NCBI RefSeq assembly: GCF_000715075.1
Contig: NC_134103.1
Span: 75,951,519 to 76,015,518 of the forward strand
Length of the DNA: 64,000 nucleotides
From: Nicotiana tabacum
Lineage: Eukaryota > Streptophyta > Magnoliopsida > Solanales > Solanaceae
Direction of reading: 5' to 3'
A program made the position numbers and the translations under genes. Below, one piece after another: positions 43,175 through 55,805 of this stretch (position 1 is its first letter; the number at the start of each line of letters is the position of its first letter). The notes beneath the pieces are model-generated. The model was given only the letters and a program-made list of their open reading frames with translations. It was not told the DNA's origin and did no database searches.

Positions 43175-43515
43175 CGACAGTGTACATCGCGTTCACGAGG
43201 CCACTGTCGCGTTCACGAAGGGTACTGGCTGCCAAGCCTTCACTTTCGCGAGACCCTGCTCGCGTTCGTGATGGTTACTCCCCCTGGCCTTGAATTCGTG
43301 AGATATTGCTCGCGTTCGCGATGAAGGAACGACCAACCCTCCCCCAGGTCCCCAAGTGCTTCGCGTTCGCGATGAGCCGGTCGCGTTCGAGAAGGGAAAT
43401 CCTCCATTACTTCGTGTTCGCGACCAGGCCTTCGCATTTGCGAAGAAAAAGTCTCAGCCTCACCAGTTTACTCTTCGCGTTCGCAAGAGGACCTTCGCGA
43501 ACGCGAAGAAGAATA
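43175..43515 (-). repeat. CG-rich TTCGCGTTCGCGA cluster in Tekay LTR
   Basis: Repeated TCGCGTTCGCGAAGG-like motifs in both LTR copies (43175-43515 and 48112-48455), with CpG lost to TpG or CpA at many sites in one or the other copy, the footprint of methylated-cytosine decay. Confidence 0.75.
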
Positions 43516-43967
43516 TGTCAGACACCAGAATCTGCAGAAAACCAAATTTTTCCCAAGTCCAAAACATCCTGTGGCCTATCCGAAACTCACCCGAGCCCTG
43601 GGGGCTCCAAACCAAATATGCACACAAGTCTAAAAATATCATACAGACCTGCTCGCGCGATCAAATCGCCAAAATAACACCTAGAACTCCGAATTTAGCA
43701 CCAAATCAAATGAAATTCTCAAGAACACTTTAAAATTCATATATTCTCAACTGGACGTCTGAATCACGTTAAATCAACTTCGTTTCTCACTAAATTTCAC
43801 AGATAAGTCTTAAATATCATAATGAACATGTACCGGGCTCCGGAACCAAAATACGGACCCGGTACTAACAATGCCAAATATCAATCAATTCTTAAAAATA
43901 ATTAATTTCCAGACTTTTAATTTCATAAAAAATTCATAACTCAAGCTAGGGACCATCGAATTCGATT

Positions 43968-44440
43968 ACTCACGAACAATCGGCAAAAAATCTATGGAAG
44001 GAACCTCCGCACTAGAATCGCGGACATAAGCCAAATAAGCTAGACACCCCTTCTCGACCATATGCCGAGCCTTCACATAAGAGATAACCCTGCTGGCAGA
44101 ATGGCCAAGATTCCCTCTCCACTCTAATTGAGGCAACCCCTGCAAGGCTAAGGTCACCGTCTTGGTGTGACAATCTAATATAGCATGATAAGGTGACAGC
44201 CAATCCATACCCAGTATGACATCAAAATCAACTATGTCGATAAGTAGAAGATCTACACGAGCCTCAAGACTCCCAATGGTGACCACACACGAACGATAAA
44301 TATGATCTACAACAATAGCATCTCCCACTGGTGTGGACACATACATAGGAGCACTCAAAGAATCACGGGGCACAACCAAATAGGAAGCAAAATAGGATGA
44401 CACATAGGAGTAAGTAGATACCGGATCAAATAGAACCTAA
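43968..44440 (-). pseudogene. Tekay-type gypsy protease
   Basis: 44403-43966 on the minus strand encodes the retropepsin-like domain with DVILGMDWLSPYHAILDC near the middle. The active-site motif just upstream reads VLFDPVSTYSYV, so the Asp remains but the Gly of DxG is Val; a stop separates it from gag. The frame ends at SIDFLPIVRE, exactly where RT would begin in intact relatives; everything from there to the middle of the 3' LTR has been deleted. Reading frame and order confirm the minus orientation of the element. Confidence 0.85.
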
Positions 44441-46064
44441 GCATCTCTACTGCAAACTGAAACAGTACCTGTGATAACAGCGTCAGATGACTCAGCCTCA
44501 GGCCTAGCTGGGAAAGCATAACACCGGGGTTGGGCCCCACCACCCTGAACTACGTCCCTGGGATGGCCTCTATTTAGCTGGTCTCCACCTCTAGTGCCCT
44601 GACCTCCACCTCTAACAGTCTGGCCTCTACCTCTGGCTGCCTGACCCCTGCCTCTGGCTGGCTGAGCAGGTGGTGCAGCAACTGGTGTCGGAACCATGGC
44701 ACGAGAACTCTGATGCTGTGAGGTGCCCGTTGCCCGAGGGCAAAATCTAGCAATGTGCCTTGGATCACCACAAGTATAACATAACCTCTGCTGCTGTGAC
44801 TGTTGACCCTGAAATTGACCCTGTTGACCTGAATAACCACCTGATAACTCTGGAGTGGAGGTGCACTAATAGGAGCTGGCGGTGCACTGTAGGCTAGCTG
44901 GTCTGAATAATACATCTGAGGGCCACGACCACCTGAGGCACCGTGGGATGCCTGGAAAGCTGAATGAAATGGCCTGGGAGGATGGCCTCTACCAAAAGTA
45001 CTCCTGCCTCTAGTTGAGGCACCGCTGAACTCACAGGAATGACGAGGTCTCTTATTAGACCCCTGACTTCCCTGAGTAAGAAACATTTCGACTCGTCTGG
45101 TGACTTTAGCAGCCACCTGAAAAGAAATCTCATTCCCAGTCTCCTTAGCCATCTGCAATCTGATAGGCTGAGCAAGTCCATCAATAAACCTCCTCACCCT
45201 CTCTCTCTCGGTAGGAAGCAGACGAATAGTATGACGGGCCAAATCCACAAAACGGGTCTCATACTGAGTAACAATCATACTGCCCTGCTGGAGACGCTCA
45301 AACTGACGGCGACACTCCTCTCTCAATGTGATAGGTAGAAACTTCTCTATGAAGAGCTGAGAGAACTGGTCCCAAGTAAGAGCAGGCGACCCAGCTGGTA
45401 TGGTCAACAAGTAATCTCTCCACCATTTCTTGGCAGAACCAGTTATCTGAAATGCAACAAAATCGACCCCATTGGTCTCCACTATACCCATGTTTCGTAG
45501 GACCTTGTGACAGATGTCAAGATACTCCTGGGGATCACTGAAGTGAACTGGGAAGAGCTTGGTAAACCTGTCCAATCTCCACAAAGCCTCAGAAGACATA
45601 GATGGTCCATCTCCGACCTGTGCTGCAATAACCGACTGAACTAATCCGACTAGCTGAGCTGCTGGAGTCTGATACTAATTTGCTATCTGCTCCGGAGCGG
45701 GAGTAGTGGGAGTCTGGGCTCCTCCTCCAGCTTGAGAGACTGCTGGTGCCATGGGAAATGCGCCAGTCTGGGCCACACTCTCCATAAGGCCCACCAAACG
45801 AACCAAAGCGTCCTGAAGTACTGGGGTGGCAATGAACCCCTACGGGACCTGAGCTGGTCCAACAGGAACAGTCTGGGCTGGAACCTCATCGTCAAGCTCT
45901 ATCTGAGGCTCCACTGATGGGGCTGGTGCTCGGGCTCTGGGCTGAGCCCTGCCCCTACCTCGGCCTCTGGCACGGCCTCGGCCTCGACCTCTGCCCCTCG
46001 TAGAAGTTGCCACTAGAGGCTCTGGCTGCTGCTCAACTGAGGAAGCGGTACATGTTCTCGCCAT
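44441..46064 (-). pseudogene. Tekay-type gypsy gag
   Basis: Starts at MARTCTASS (46064). An RG-rich segment follows, then stops near 45840 and 45675. 45599-44574 holds the retrotrans_gag core (LFPVHFSDPQEYLDICHKVL, AKKWWRDYLL, QFSQLFIEKFLP, QYETRFVDLARH, RFIDGLAQPIR). A frameshift near 44850 puts the CCHC knuckle (CYTCGDPRHIARFC, 44743-44790) in another frame. A Gln/Arg/Gly-rich C-terminus leads to protease. Gag of this chromovirus-like lineage packages the genomic RNA. No RT, RNase H, integrase or chromodomain remains in this copy. Confidence 0.87.
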
Positions 46065-46252
46065 ATGCGAGAGAATAAGAGTAGAAGAGTTCAATCAGTA
46101 TTGAGAAAACAACATCGCACGACACACGAGAATAAAAGTGAAATTTGTTCCTAATCTTCATAACCTCTTGAAGATAAGCACAGACGTCTCCGTACCGATC
46201 CTCCAGACTCTACTAAGCTTGCTCATAAATTGTGAGACCTAAGCAATCTAGT

Positions 46253-46264
46253 GATCTGATACCA
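46253..46264 (-). other. Primer-binding site (iMet type)
   Basis: Minus strand TGGTATCAGATC, three bases inside the 5' LTR end at 46268. Confirms that 46268-49184 is the 5' LTR. Confidence 0.85.
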
Positions 46265-46267
46265 ACT

Positions 46268-49184
46268 TATCGTGACCCGGAATTTCCCATCGACGGGACC
46301 GTGAAGGCGCCTAATATTTCACTTGCTAAGCAAGCCAACGTTAGAAAATCATTAAACCAATTCCTTATTTCCATTCAGTAAATAACAATAATTAACTAAG
46401 ATGAAATATGATAAGTGCAAAATATTATAAAAATGTATTAATTACTACCACCCGGATCTGGAGTCATAATTCACGAGCATTCTAGAATTTTCTACAAGTA
46501 ATAGTCTGAAAGAAATACAATTGTCTGAATGAAAGAAACAGTAGAACAAAGAAGATAGACGGGGACTTCAAGGTCTGTGAATGCCGACAGATCTAACTTG
46601 AGTCTCTGGACAGCGGACCAATAGCAAAAATCTCGATCAACCTGAGCCGGTACCAAAATCTGCACAGAAAGTGTAGAGTGCAGTATCAGTACAACAGACC
46701 GCATGTATTGGTAAGTGTCGAGCCTAACCTCGACTAAGTAGTGACGAGGCTAAGGCAAGGAACCTACAAATCAACCTGTACAATTTAACAATGTATATAC
46801 AAATAACAGAAATGAAGAACTAAACAGGAAATGTTGGGAGGGGAACATGCTGAGGGGAATACGATATAAAGAAATACAACAGAATGATAACCGAAGCAGT
46901 CAACATACCATGAATCAACAGGAATAGTGAATACAGTAAAGGAAAAATGCACGGCATCACCCTTCGTACTTTTACTCTCAATCTCACCATAAAATCAATA
47001 GAAATGACACGGCATCACCCTTCGTGCATTAACTCTCATATCATGGCACGGCATCACCCTTCGTGCATTAACACTCACAATATGACACGGCATCACCCTT
47101 CGTGCATTAACACTCACAATATGGCACGACATCACCCTTCGTGCATTAACACTCACAATATGGCACGGCATCACCCTTAGTGCATTAACACTCATAATAT
47201 GGTACGGCATCACCCTTCGTGCATTAACACTCTCCCTTACCATAATGGAATGCATAAATAATAACAGGGAGATAGAATAACAAGTACAAACCTTACTTCA
47301 ATATTTGGTTCCACAATATAAATTTCAACTTTTAAATAAATACTCGATTACCAACAGAAAATTCGTAAACATGATAATGACGATCAATTTAACAATACTA
47401 GTATAAACATGTAGCAATTAGGCATATGAAAGAGACAATATAAGAAAATAACGGAAGAAACATGGAAAAACAGGTAAATTGGCGGCGCATAAGTACTCGT
47501 CACCTCACATATATGCCGCTCACATAAATTTCACTTAGCAAATAATCTAAGGTTTCTAATTCCCTCAAGTCAGGGTTAGACACAACATTTACCTTGTTTC
47601 GAAGGCCACTCAATTCTCAATCACAACTTTTCCTTCAGAATTTACCTCTAAACCACTCGTATCTATTCAAAATGACTCAATAATATCAAATATTTCTAAA
47701 GGAATCAATTATATTGAAAATTAAATTTCCCAAAATTTCCTCCAAAAAGTCAAAAAATCGACCACAGGCCCGCTTGGTCAAAACTCGAGGTTCTGACCAA
47801 AATATATTTACCCATTCACCCCCGAGCCCAAATATACAATTGATTTTGGAATCCGACCTCAAATTGAGGTCTAAATCCTCAAATTTTCAAAATTCCTAGT
47901 TTCTACCCTAACCCCTAATTATACCATGAAAACTCTAGATTTTAGGTTGATAATTCATAAAATGAAATGGATAATTGAAAGAAAATAGTTTAGAATCACT
48001 TACCAACACTTTGGGGAAGAAAATAACTCTTGAAAATCGCCTCTACCCGTTTGGTTCTTGAAAAATATTGAAAAAATGGTTTAAACTCTTGTTTGATTCT
48101 GTTTTATGCACTGGGCGACAGTGTGCATCGCGTTCGCGAGGCCACTGTCGCGTTCACGAAGGGTACTGGCTGCCAAGCCTTCGCGTTTGCGAGACCATGC
48201 TCGCATTCGCGATGGTTACTCCCCCTGGCCTTCGCGTTCGCGAGACATTGCTCGCGTTCACGATGAAGGAACGACCAACCCTCCCCCAGGTCCCCAAGTG
48301 CTTCGCGTTAGCGATGAGCCGATCGGGTTCGCGAAGGGAAATCCCCCATCACTTCGCGTTCGCGACCAGGCCTTCGCGTTCGTGAAGAAGAAGTCTCAGC
48401 CTCACCAATTTACTCTTCGCCTTCGCGAGAGGACCTTCGCGAACGCGAAGAAGGATATGCCAGACACCAGAATCTGTAGAAAGCCTGATTTTTTCCAAGT
48501 CCAAAACATCCCGTGGCATATCCGAAACTCACCCAAGCCCTCGGGGCTCCAAACCAAACATGCACACAAGTCTAAAAATATCATACGGACCTGCTCGCGC
48601 GATCCAATCGCCAAAATAATACCTAGAACTCCGAATTTAGCACCAAATCAAATGAAATTCTCAAAAACATTTTAAAATTCATATCTTCTCACCTGGATGT
48701 CTGAATCACGTCAAATCAACTCCGTTTCTCAATAAATTTTACAGATAAGTCTTAAATATTATAATGAACCTGTACCGGGCTCTGGAACCAAAATATGGAC
48801 CCGGTACTAACAATGTCAAACATCAATCAATTCTTAAAAATAATTAATTTCCAGACTTTTAATTTTCATAAAAATTTCATAACTCAAGCTAGGGACCTTC
48901 GAATTCGATTTCGGGTATACGTCCAGGTCCCATAATTTGATCCAGACCCACCGGAACTGTCAAAATACGGATCCGGACCCATTTACCAAAAATATTAACC
49001 GAAGTCAAATAAAATCAATTTTTTAAGGCATAAATTCTTATTTGTATCAATTTTCTACATAAAAGCTTTCCGGAAACCTAGCCGGACTGTGCACGCAAAT
49101 TGAGGAGGTTAAAAATAAGATTTTTAAGGCTTAAGAGCGCAGATTCGAGTTCTAAAATATAAGATGACCTTTTGGGTCATCATA
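46268..49184 (-). repeat. 5' LTR of Tekay-type gypsy
   Basis: 2917 bp in minus orientation. It begins TATGATGACCCAAAAGGTCATC (consensus TGTGATGACC, the G now A) and ends GGGTCACGATA (cf. CGGGTCGTGACA in the other LTR). Outer flank GTTAC (49185-49189) matches GTTAT at 41371-41375. Contains 6 units of the 39-bp repeat (47008-47241) against 7 in the other LTR, and about 90 bp near 46812-46900 that the other LTR lacks. Confidence 0.87.
47008..47241 (-). repeat. 39-bp tandem repeat in Tekay LTR, 6 units
   Basis: Units at 47008, 47047, 47086, 47125, 47164 and 47203; one fewer than in the sister LTR, showing unit loss or gain after insertion. Confidence 0.9.
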
Positions 49185-49353
49185 GTTACGTGGAATGAAT
49201 TATCATTTGTACATCTATATCCTCGAACAAGATAATATGAACTTGAAGTTCATAAAAAGATAATGCATCTGCAATATATTTCAAAGCATGCAAGACGCAT
49301 TTGCTGACCCAAAGAAAGTAACTATATTCTTACTACAAATGCTCCTATCAGAA
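49185..49353 (+). pseudogene. Tork-type copia relic, part 2
   Basis: Resumes the copia frame left at 41375: TWNELSFVHLYPRTR, HKKIMHLQ, then PKESN and TTNAPIRT in shifted frames. Continuity across the 7.8-kb Tekay element proves the insertion order. It ends at A49353, where a Helitron begins. Confidence 0.75.
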
Positions 49354-50806
49354 CTAGTCTTAGGGTACGCGCGTTGCGCGTGGTCCCAATATTAATGAAA
49401 ATAAATTCTTTTAAAAATAATATAAATAGTAATATTTAAAGTATATGTATTTGAGTTATAAAATAAACATTGAGTAAAATTTTAGAGTTCCTTAAAATTA
49501 TAAATGTGATTATGTTTAGGAATTTGAATCCACTCACGATGGTTCATCCTCTTGTTCCAGTTGGTTCATGTCATGCCACTCATCTGTCATCCTAATATGA
49601 TTCAAGAATTTGATTTTTTAATTAAGATCCAACTCATCATAATAAGATTCAAGAGTTGCAATTTGTTATCATTAAAAACTTAAAAAGTTGTTTAATGCTA
49701 CTTTGCATACGTCTGTGCTTTAACAAGCATATTTTGCGTGTATACACTGCCTTAATAAATTTAATTTTTTTAAAAAATTCACCTAAGTATTATATTTATA
49801 TTCGCTTTATACAATAAAATACAAAAGTTAAAATGTTATTAAAAATCCAAGCAAGCAAGATAAATTTAATAGTTCGATTCAGCTGGTTATTTTATTACAT
49901 TTATATCATAGCAATTTTTTGATTACTCTATTTTGTATAACAAAAATAAGACTTTTTGAAATCGTCCCGGTCATCTCGATTTCTCTTCGGTGTCGGTACG
50001 GTTCGGTTAATATTTGGTAATTTTCTTAAAATATCATATAAGTGTCGCTAATAGAATTTAGAACGCGATAAAATACATATTCTCTAGACATTTTTACAGT
50101 TTAAAAGATGATGAATCAAGGGAATATGAAAGATAGCCACAATAGAGATTCATCTAACTATTCTATTACATCATAAGAGAAATTAAGCAAAGACAAAAGA
50201 AATATAGATCACACGAGTTAGAATATACTAATCAAGATTGGACTCAAGAATAAAGCCTATTAGAAGATTAAGTATCTCATAAGAAAAATCTAAAGCTTTT
50301 AATTAGCTATTCATCACTATTCTAATCCACTAATTATCGCCTATTCATTAGCAAACCCTGTAAATTTGTTTGACAGTTACTTGTAGGAAAGAAAAAGACA
50401 AGGGTTTTGAGAACTCTTGAATTGCAAATACGTCCATGTCTAGTGCTCCTTATATAAATTTAAAGGCGGTAGAAAAGTAAGTGACCCCAACAAGATGTAA
50501 AATTTTAGTTCCTTCTCTTTTTATCAAAATAGAGTTGAAAGTGAAGATTTTATTAAAAAACAAAAAAAAAACTTACAAAGTGGTGAAACTTTCCAATTGA
50601 GAAGCGTAGGAATTTTAGAACCGAAAGGAACTAAAAAGTCAAAGTACTAAATATTAGGAATAATTAAGTGGCTATTCCTAAATATTAGGGTAATAGTTTA
50701 AAAAAAATCAAATTACTATTTTATCTAATGTGAACTCTATTTTAAAGGAGTAAAAAAGCCAAACAATATTTCGTTAAGGGCCTTCGTGCTTTTAATATAA
50801 TATAGA
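49354..50806 (-). mobile_element. Non-autonomous Helitron with both termini
   Basis: Minus strand: 5' end TCTATATTATATT at 50806, 3' end CTAG at 49357-49354, and a perfect 6-bp GC hairpin (ACGCGC-AAC-GCGCGT) at 49366-49380, about 12 bases before the 3' terminus. The host junctions are A on the left (49353) and T on the right (50807) with no target duplication. These are the textbook Helitron features: TC start, CTRR end, terminal hairpin, insertion between A and T. The 1453-bp interior has no Rep/helicase ORF. It also contains small AT-rich stretches with no gene fragment that I recognise. Confidence 0.85.
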
Positions 50807-51059
50807 TAGGTAAGTCCTGGAAAGGCAAAATCTATGGTACGCTTAAAGCGTATAGACAAATCAGTTTCAAATAAAATTCTTAATAAAGAATGATGATTTC
50901 AATGTGCAATATAATCATTCAAGTTAATATGGCTGATTTATTTATCGAATCTCTACCAACGATCTTTTGAAGATGGTGCACAAGATCGGGATGTGAAGGC
51001 TTAAAGACGTGAATTGATGCTCTCATCGGGGGAGTTTATTTAGCGTTGTACTCTTTTTT
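50807..51059 (+). pseudogene. Tork-type copia relic, part 3 (pol C-terminus)
   Basis: After the Helitron the copia resumes with a decayed LKRGRPIGSKD block (about 50840-50885), then jumps across a large internal deletion to the RNase H end: NMADLFIESLPT near 50930, MVHKIG near 50970 and RLKD near 50998, in the usual C-terminal order. The PPT-like CGGGGGAG is at 51028-51035. RT and most of RNase H are absent. The last 16 bases (51044-51059) form the left target duplication of the LINE. Confidence 0.75.
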
Positions 51060-51237
51060 TTTTTATTAAACTCAAATTGTGTTAATCAAAAGTGTATATG
51101 TACATAGCCAAGTAGCTGCTGACCAACTACTATCCAGAATTCTGAATCTAGTCCTAGATTACATATTGCATTCGCATCTACTACAAATCTAGGCATTGCT
51201 TCAAACAAAAACTAGACAGTTCATTACATACAAAGGT

Positions 51238-54200
51238 CTAAGCAAATCTATCTATGCTATGTAATGTCTGCTGCCAAGTTGGATGTCTTCTGCCTCTAGC
51301 GTGCACATGTAGAACAATTTCTCTGCATATTCTGTGTTCCTTAAAGATACTTTCCTGGAATCTAATCATGTTCATTTCCCTCCATATACTGTATATTATC
51401 ATAGCAAACACACAGCTAGTGATTGCAGCTTTTCCTATCTTCTTTCTAGCCATTCTGCTTGCCCATGTAAGCTCATTTTTCCATCCCTTTATGTTCCTTT
51501 TCATGCCTAGCCATACCAGTAATCTGGTCCATACTCTGCTAGTAACTGGGCACTCAAAGAATAGGTGATGCAGTGTTTCATTTGCAGCTTTACAGAATAC
51601 ACAATCTTTGGCACATGTATTCCCATTTTATTTAGTCTATCCACAGTAGATAGCCTTTCATGTACAGCCAACCATAATATGAACTTGAATCTAGGGTGAA
51701 TGCTTGTCTACAGAACTATGCTCTTCCAAGGGACTTTTTGATACTGGGGCATCAACATAAGATAGGCCTGTTTGATTGAAAATTGTTCTTGCACCTGCAA
51801 TATCTTCAGTCGATCACTCAAGGATCCCTGCATGGACTGCCTCTTCAAGTTCTCCCTTGTCTCTATGATTTTCCTGATTACCCAAGCTGCAGTCTTGGGT
51901 GTAGGCATGTGCTCCAAGTCCTGCTTTTTTATATAGTAGTTATGAACCCATTTTATCCATAGGCAGCCTTTTTTCATTGCAACTGCCCATAATTGCTTCA
52001 TCACAGCAACTTTGTTCCAAATGCATAAGTTTATGACATTCAAGCCCCCTGCAGATTGAGGCATACAGACTTTTTCCCAATATATCAGTGTTTTCTTTAT
52101 GATAGATGCTTCACCAGTCCATAAGAATGATCCGTATACTGCACCAATCATCTTCATAACTTTCTTAGGAAGGATGAATATCTGTGCCCAGTAGGTTTGA
52201 ATGCCAAACAACACTAATTTTATCAGTTGTAGTCTGCAGAGTATGAAAGTAACCTTATAGACCAACACCTTACTCTTGCTGTAATCTTCTCAAATAAGGG
52301 TAAACATTGCTACACATTTAATTTTTTTGATGATAGTGGCACTCCTAAATATATGAAAGGAAGAGTACCCTCTTCAAACCCAGTACATTCATAATATACT
52401 ATTTTTCATATTCATCCACCCCTGCCAAGTAAATAGAGCTCTTATCTATGTTAGCTTGTAGTCCAGAAGCTTCAGAAAATTTCTGAAAAGTCCCTTGAAG
52501 GAGTCTGATGGATTCAATATCTGCCCTGCAGAACATGAGTAAGTCATCCGCAAAACAAATGTGGATTATGCTCAGTTTCCTACATCTAGGGTGAAAGTTA
52601 ACATCCCCATTCTCTGCCAGCTGCATCATTTCTCTATTTAAGTACTCCATAGCAATTACAAAGAGGTAAGGGGACATAGGGTCCCCTTGTTTGATCCCTC
52701 TTTTTCCTTGGAAAGGTTTGGTAAGTTCTCCATTTAGCACTAGGGAATATGAAACTGTTGTGATACATTCCATAATCCATTCAATGAATCTGAAGGGAAA
52801 TCCAAGATCACTAAGCATTCTTCTCAAGAATCTCCGGTCTATAGTATCATATGATTTCCTTAGGTCCACTTTCATAATACACCTAGGATATACCCTTTTC
52901 CTGTTATATCCCTTGAATAATTCATGGCTGAAAAATATGTTATCAATGATACTCCTTCCTTCTATAAAAGTAGACTGTGAGTGACTTACTATGTTCCCAA
53001 TCACCTCATTTATTCTCCGTTGTAGCACCTTGGCAATGATTTTGTACAAGGTGTTACAAAATGCTATAGGTCTATAGTCTTTGACTAGTGTTGGTGAATT
53101 AACCTTAGGAATCAAAGTAATAGCTGTGCAGTTCACCTTCTTTTGTAATTTTCCTGTTTCAAAAAAACCTTGTACTGCAACATACACCTCTTCCTTCACC
53201 AAGTCCCAGTTCTTTGTAAAGAACTCTATATGGTATCCATCAATCCCTGGAGCTTTGTCTGTTGGCATATCTTTGATGGCTATTTCTATCTTTTCAGTCG
53301 TCACTGGCTTTATCAACTCTGTTTGCTGATCCCTATTCAACATTGGCCCTCTTTTATTGACTTTTGAGTTTGGACATATAATCTCCCCGATGCAATTACC
53401 CATTAACCCTTTGAAAAATGAAATGAACTTTGATTCCACCTGTGTAGGATCTGTGAGTTTGATACTTGTGTCTGTATAGATAGATGTGATTGTGTTTTTG
53501 CTTTGTCTGATCTTCCATTGTGCATGAAAGTACTTTGAATTGGTGTCTCCACACATAATCCAGTTTGCCCTGGATTTCTGTCTAAAGTGCTTGCTCTTCA
53601 ATGTTGCTCCATTTATCAATTTCAGCTAGTATCTCCTTCTCCTGATCAAACAAGTTTTGACAAAAGGGCGGAGTACATATGGTAGCTTGCACAATCTCCA
53701 GTTTTTGTCTAGCTTGATTCAGCCTTTGTGCATATGAGGCCATGTACTGATTTAGGTCCTTTAGCTCATGCTTCAACTCCTGTAGCTTCCTACTAATACT
53801 GGCCATATCATCTGCACCCTGGTTCTGCTCCCATACCCTTCTCAATATTGCATGAAACTCAGGATGTTCCATTACATTGGCAAACAGTTTAAATGATTTT
53901 GGATGTAATCTCCTCTTCTTATCACATCTCAGCAGAACAAGAGAGTGATCAGATAATCCTGGATTGAGAAAGTCTACCTCAATATGTCCATACTGTTGTA
54001 GCCATTGAAAGTTGCCCAAAGCCCAATCTATTTTACTATATACTCTGCTTGCCACAGGCTGCTTGTTACACTAGGTAAAATGCCATCTTATTGATCTTAT
54101 TGGAGCCAGCTGCAAATTATTAAGCATTTCCTGGAAGCCTTGAATTTCCCTTGCTGTGACTGGTTGCCCAATTCTATCTTCATTAGTTAGACCACTGTTA

Positions 54201-54647
54201 AAATCTCCACATAGAATCTATGGAGTATTGATTGGTGCCCCCAACTGCTATAGTTCAGCCCACAATTCTTCCCTTTTGTTGCAATGTATTCTTTGCATAG
54301 ACCATTGTAAACTCTTTATTAAACTGGCTTGTATTATCCTCCACTGAGTAATGGATATACTGGTCCTTTATTGATAGTATCTGCACATTAATATGATCCT
54401 TCCATAAGAGCCAAATTCTGCCATTTACTGTTGTGTTATAGTTACAACAGTAGTTCCATCCTTTAGCTACTTTCTGCAGAATTTTCCTTGCTTTACCTTC
54501 TTTAACTCTAGTTTTCACACACCCTATAATGTCTATTTTATGTCTTGCCCGAAAGAGAAACTCCTTATGTTTTGAGAGCTTGTTTAGCCCTCTAATATTC
54601 CAGGTGCACACAATCATTGGGGGTCTACCATCCTCTGTACACATACA
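51238..54647 (-). pseudogene. LINE ORF2: endonuclease, reverse transcriptase, zinc domain
   Basis: Starts near 54617 (MIVCTWNIRGLN, EEP endonuclease). The catalytic Glu of the ETR motif is replaced by Lys (CVKTRVK near 54525), and a TAG stands for the Trp before CGDFNS near 54215; LSDHSLVLL is intact. 53619-52399 holds RT: PTDKAPGIDGY, IALIPKVNSP-like, KGIKQGDPMSPYLF-like and the active site ICFADDLLMF intact. 52268-51708 is the RT thumb and connection; the zinc-binding region with CxxC and HxxxxC lies near 51640-51500; the C-terminus 51504-51238 ends in IDRFA. ORF2 would nick the target and copy the RNA there. Four breaks and the lost Glu abolish function. Confidence 0.9.
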
Positions 54648-54714
54648 TGCCTTCCCCCTATAATGCTAGGTTCCTCAATTCTTAGAGCAACAAATCTGTT
54701 GGCCTTCTGCAACA

Positions 54715-55805
54715 TCATAGTTCTCTTTGTGTAGTATCATGTACAACTATGGTTTTGCCTTTTGACCCTTTGATATTCTGTGCCTCTACCTGTGTAATTC
54801 CAGTTTCAGCTCTACCTTGTTGCTTCCCGTGTTCTTTATCTGGCACTTTTGCTTGCCAGACTGGGTTCTTCTTTCTATTTCTTCTCCTTTTCCTCTTGGC
54901 CACTTCTTGGTAAGGTTCCTCCTTTGTTTCTGTACTAATCCTTCTGCAGTTTTCTGAGTCATGGCCAAATTTTATGCAATCTACACAAAACTTTGGCCTC
55001 CAATCATATGTCACCTGCTGTTGAAACACACCAAAGGGTGTATCAATTTCAATACATTCTGGTAAGGGCTGAGAAACATCTGCTTCAACCAATACTCTAG
55101 CAAATGAGATCTTCTCCATTTTTGCAGTAATTTTGTGTGTATACAGTGGTTTACCTACTCCACTAGCCAATTTGCTTAAGGCTTCAGGAAACCAATATCC
55201 CACTAGTAAACCTGGAAACTTCACCCACAACGGAATAGTGCTAAGGCACTCTGGATCGAAATATAAATCAATTTCCCAGTTCTTCAGTATGAACAGTTTG
55301 TTGTGATATGTGTATGGGCCAACATGCAAAACCAAATCTCTATCCTCTATCGTTTGGAATTTGAAAATATAGTACCCTTATTTATGATACAGAATCTTAG
55401 GTTTTGCGATAAAATTCCATACCATAGTTACATAATTGTCCATTGATCGAGCATATGGCGTGTCTCCAAGAACGTATCCTATCAATGCCGAATTCCATAG
55501 TTCCTCCTATGACTTGATATCTTTTGCTACAATCTTCACAACCAGCTTACCATCCCTCATTGATGGAGGAACATAGGTAAGAGGTTTCCCCATTTGAGAT
55601 CTACGATTATTGCCCAATCCTTCAATTGGTTCAATTTGCTCTTTCGCCGCCATAACTATTGGATGCTTATCAGTACCAATTTCAGAGAATTGGAGTCGAC
55701 GCGGTGCATGAATTTCCTTCTTCACTTGCTCATTTTTCCTCCCCTTACAGGAGAATTCTGGTTGGAATTACCATATTCTGCCTCAATTTCACTCTCCTCT
55801 TTGAT
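54715..55805 (-). pseudogene. LINE ORF1: DUF4283 and zinc-knuckle protein
   Basis: Minus strand. 55725-55507 is an N-terminal part ending at a TAG (KDIKS-stop-EELW) that replaces a Gln codon; a second stop lies near 55380 (YHK-stop-GYYIF). 55335-54715 contains DUF4283 (LFILKNWEIDLYFDPE, IPLWVKFPGLLVGYWFPEAL) and a C-x2-C-x4-H-x4-C knuckle (CVDCIKFGHDSENC near 54990-54950), then a basic tail (KRKRRRNRKK). It probably binds LINE RNA. Confidence 0.88.

Larger units (their letters stand above)
41376..43967 (-). repeat. 3' LTR of Tekay-type gypsy, 5' part deleted
   Basis: Minus orientation, ends CGGGTCGTGACA. 2592 bp, homologous to 46268-48914; the LTR's own 5' portion is missing at 43967/43968, where protease sequence is joined directly. 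Flanked on the outer side by GTTAT (41371-41375), which pairs with GTTAC at 49185-49189. Contains the 39-bp tandem array and the CG-rich cluster listed separately. Confidence 0.87.

Noticed and set aside
43240..43733. Arg/Ser-rich ORFs in the Tekay LTR
   Set aside because: Product of the CG-rich TTCGCG repeats; the sister LTR gives different peptides with no conserved frame.
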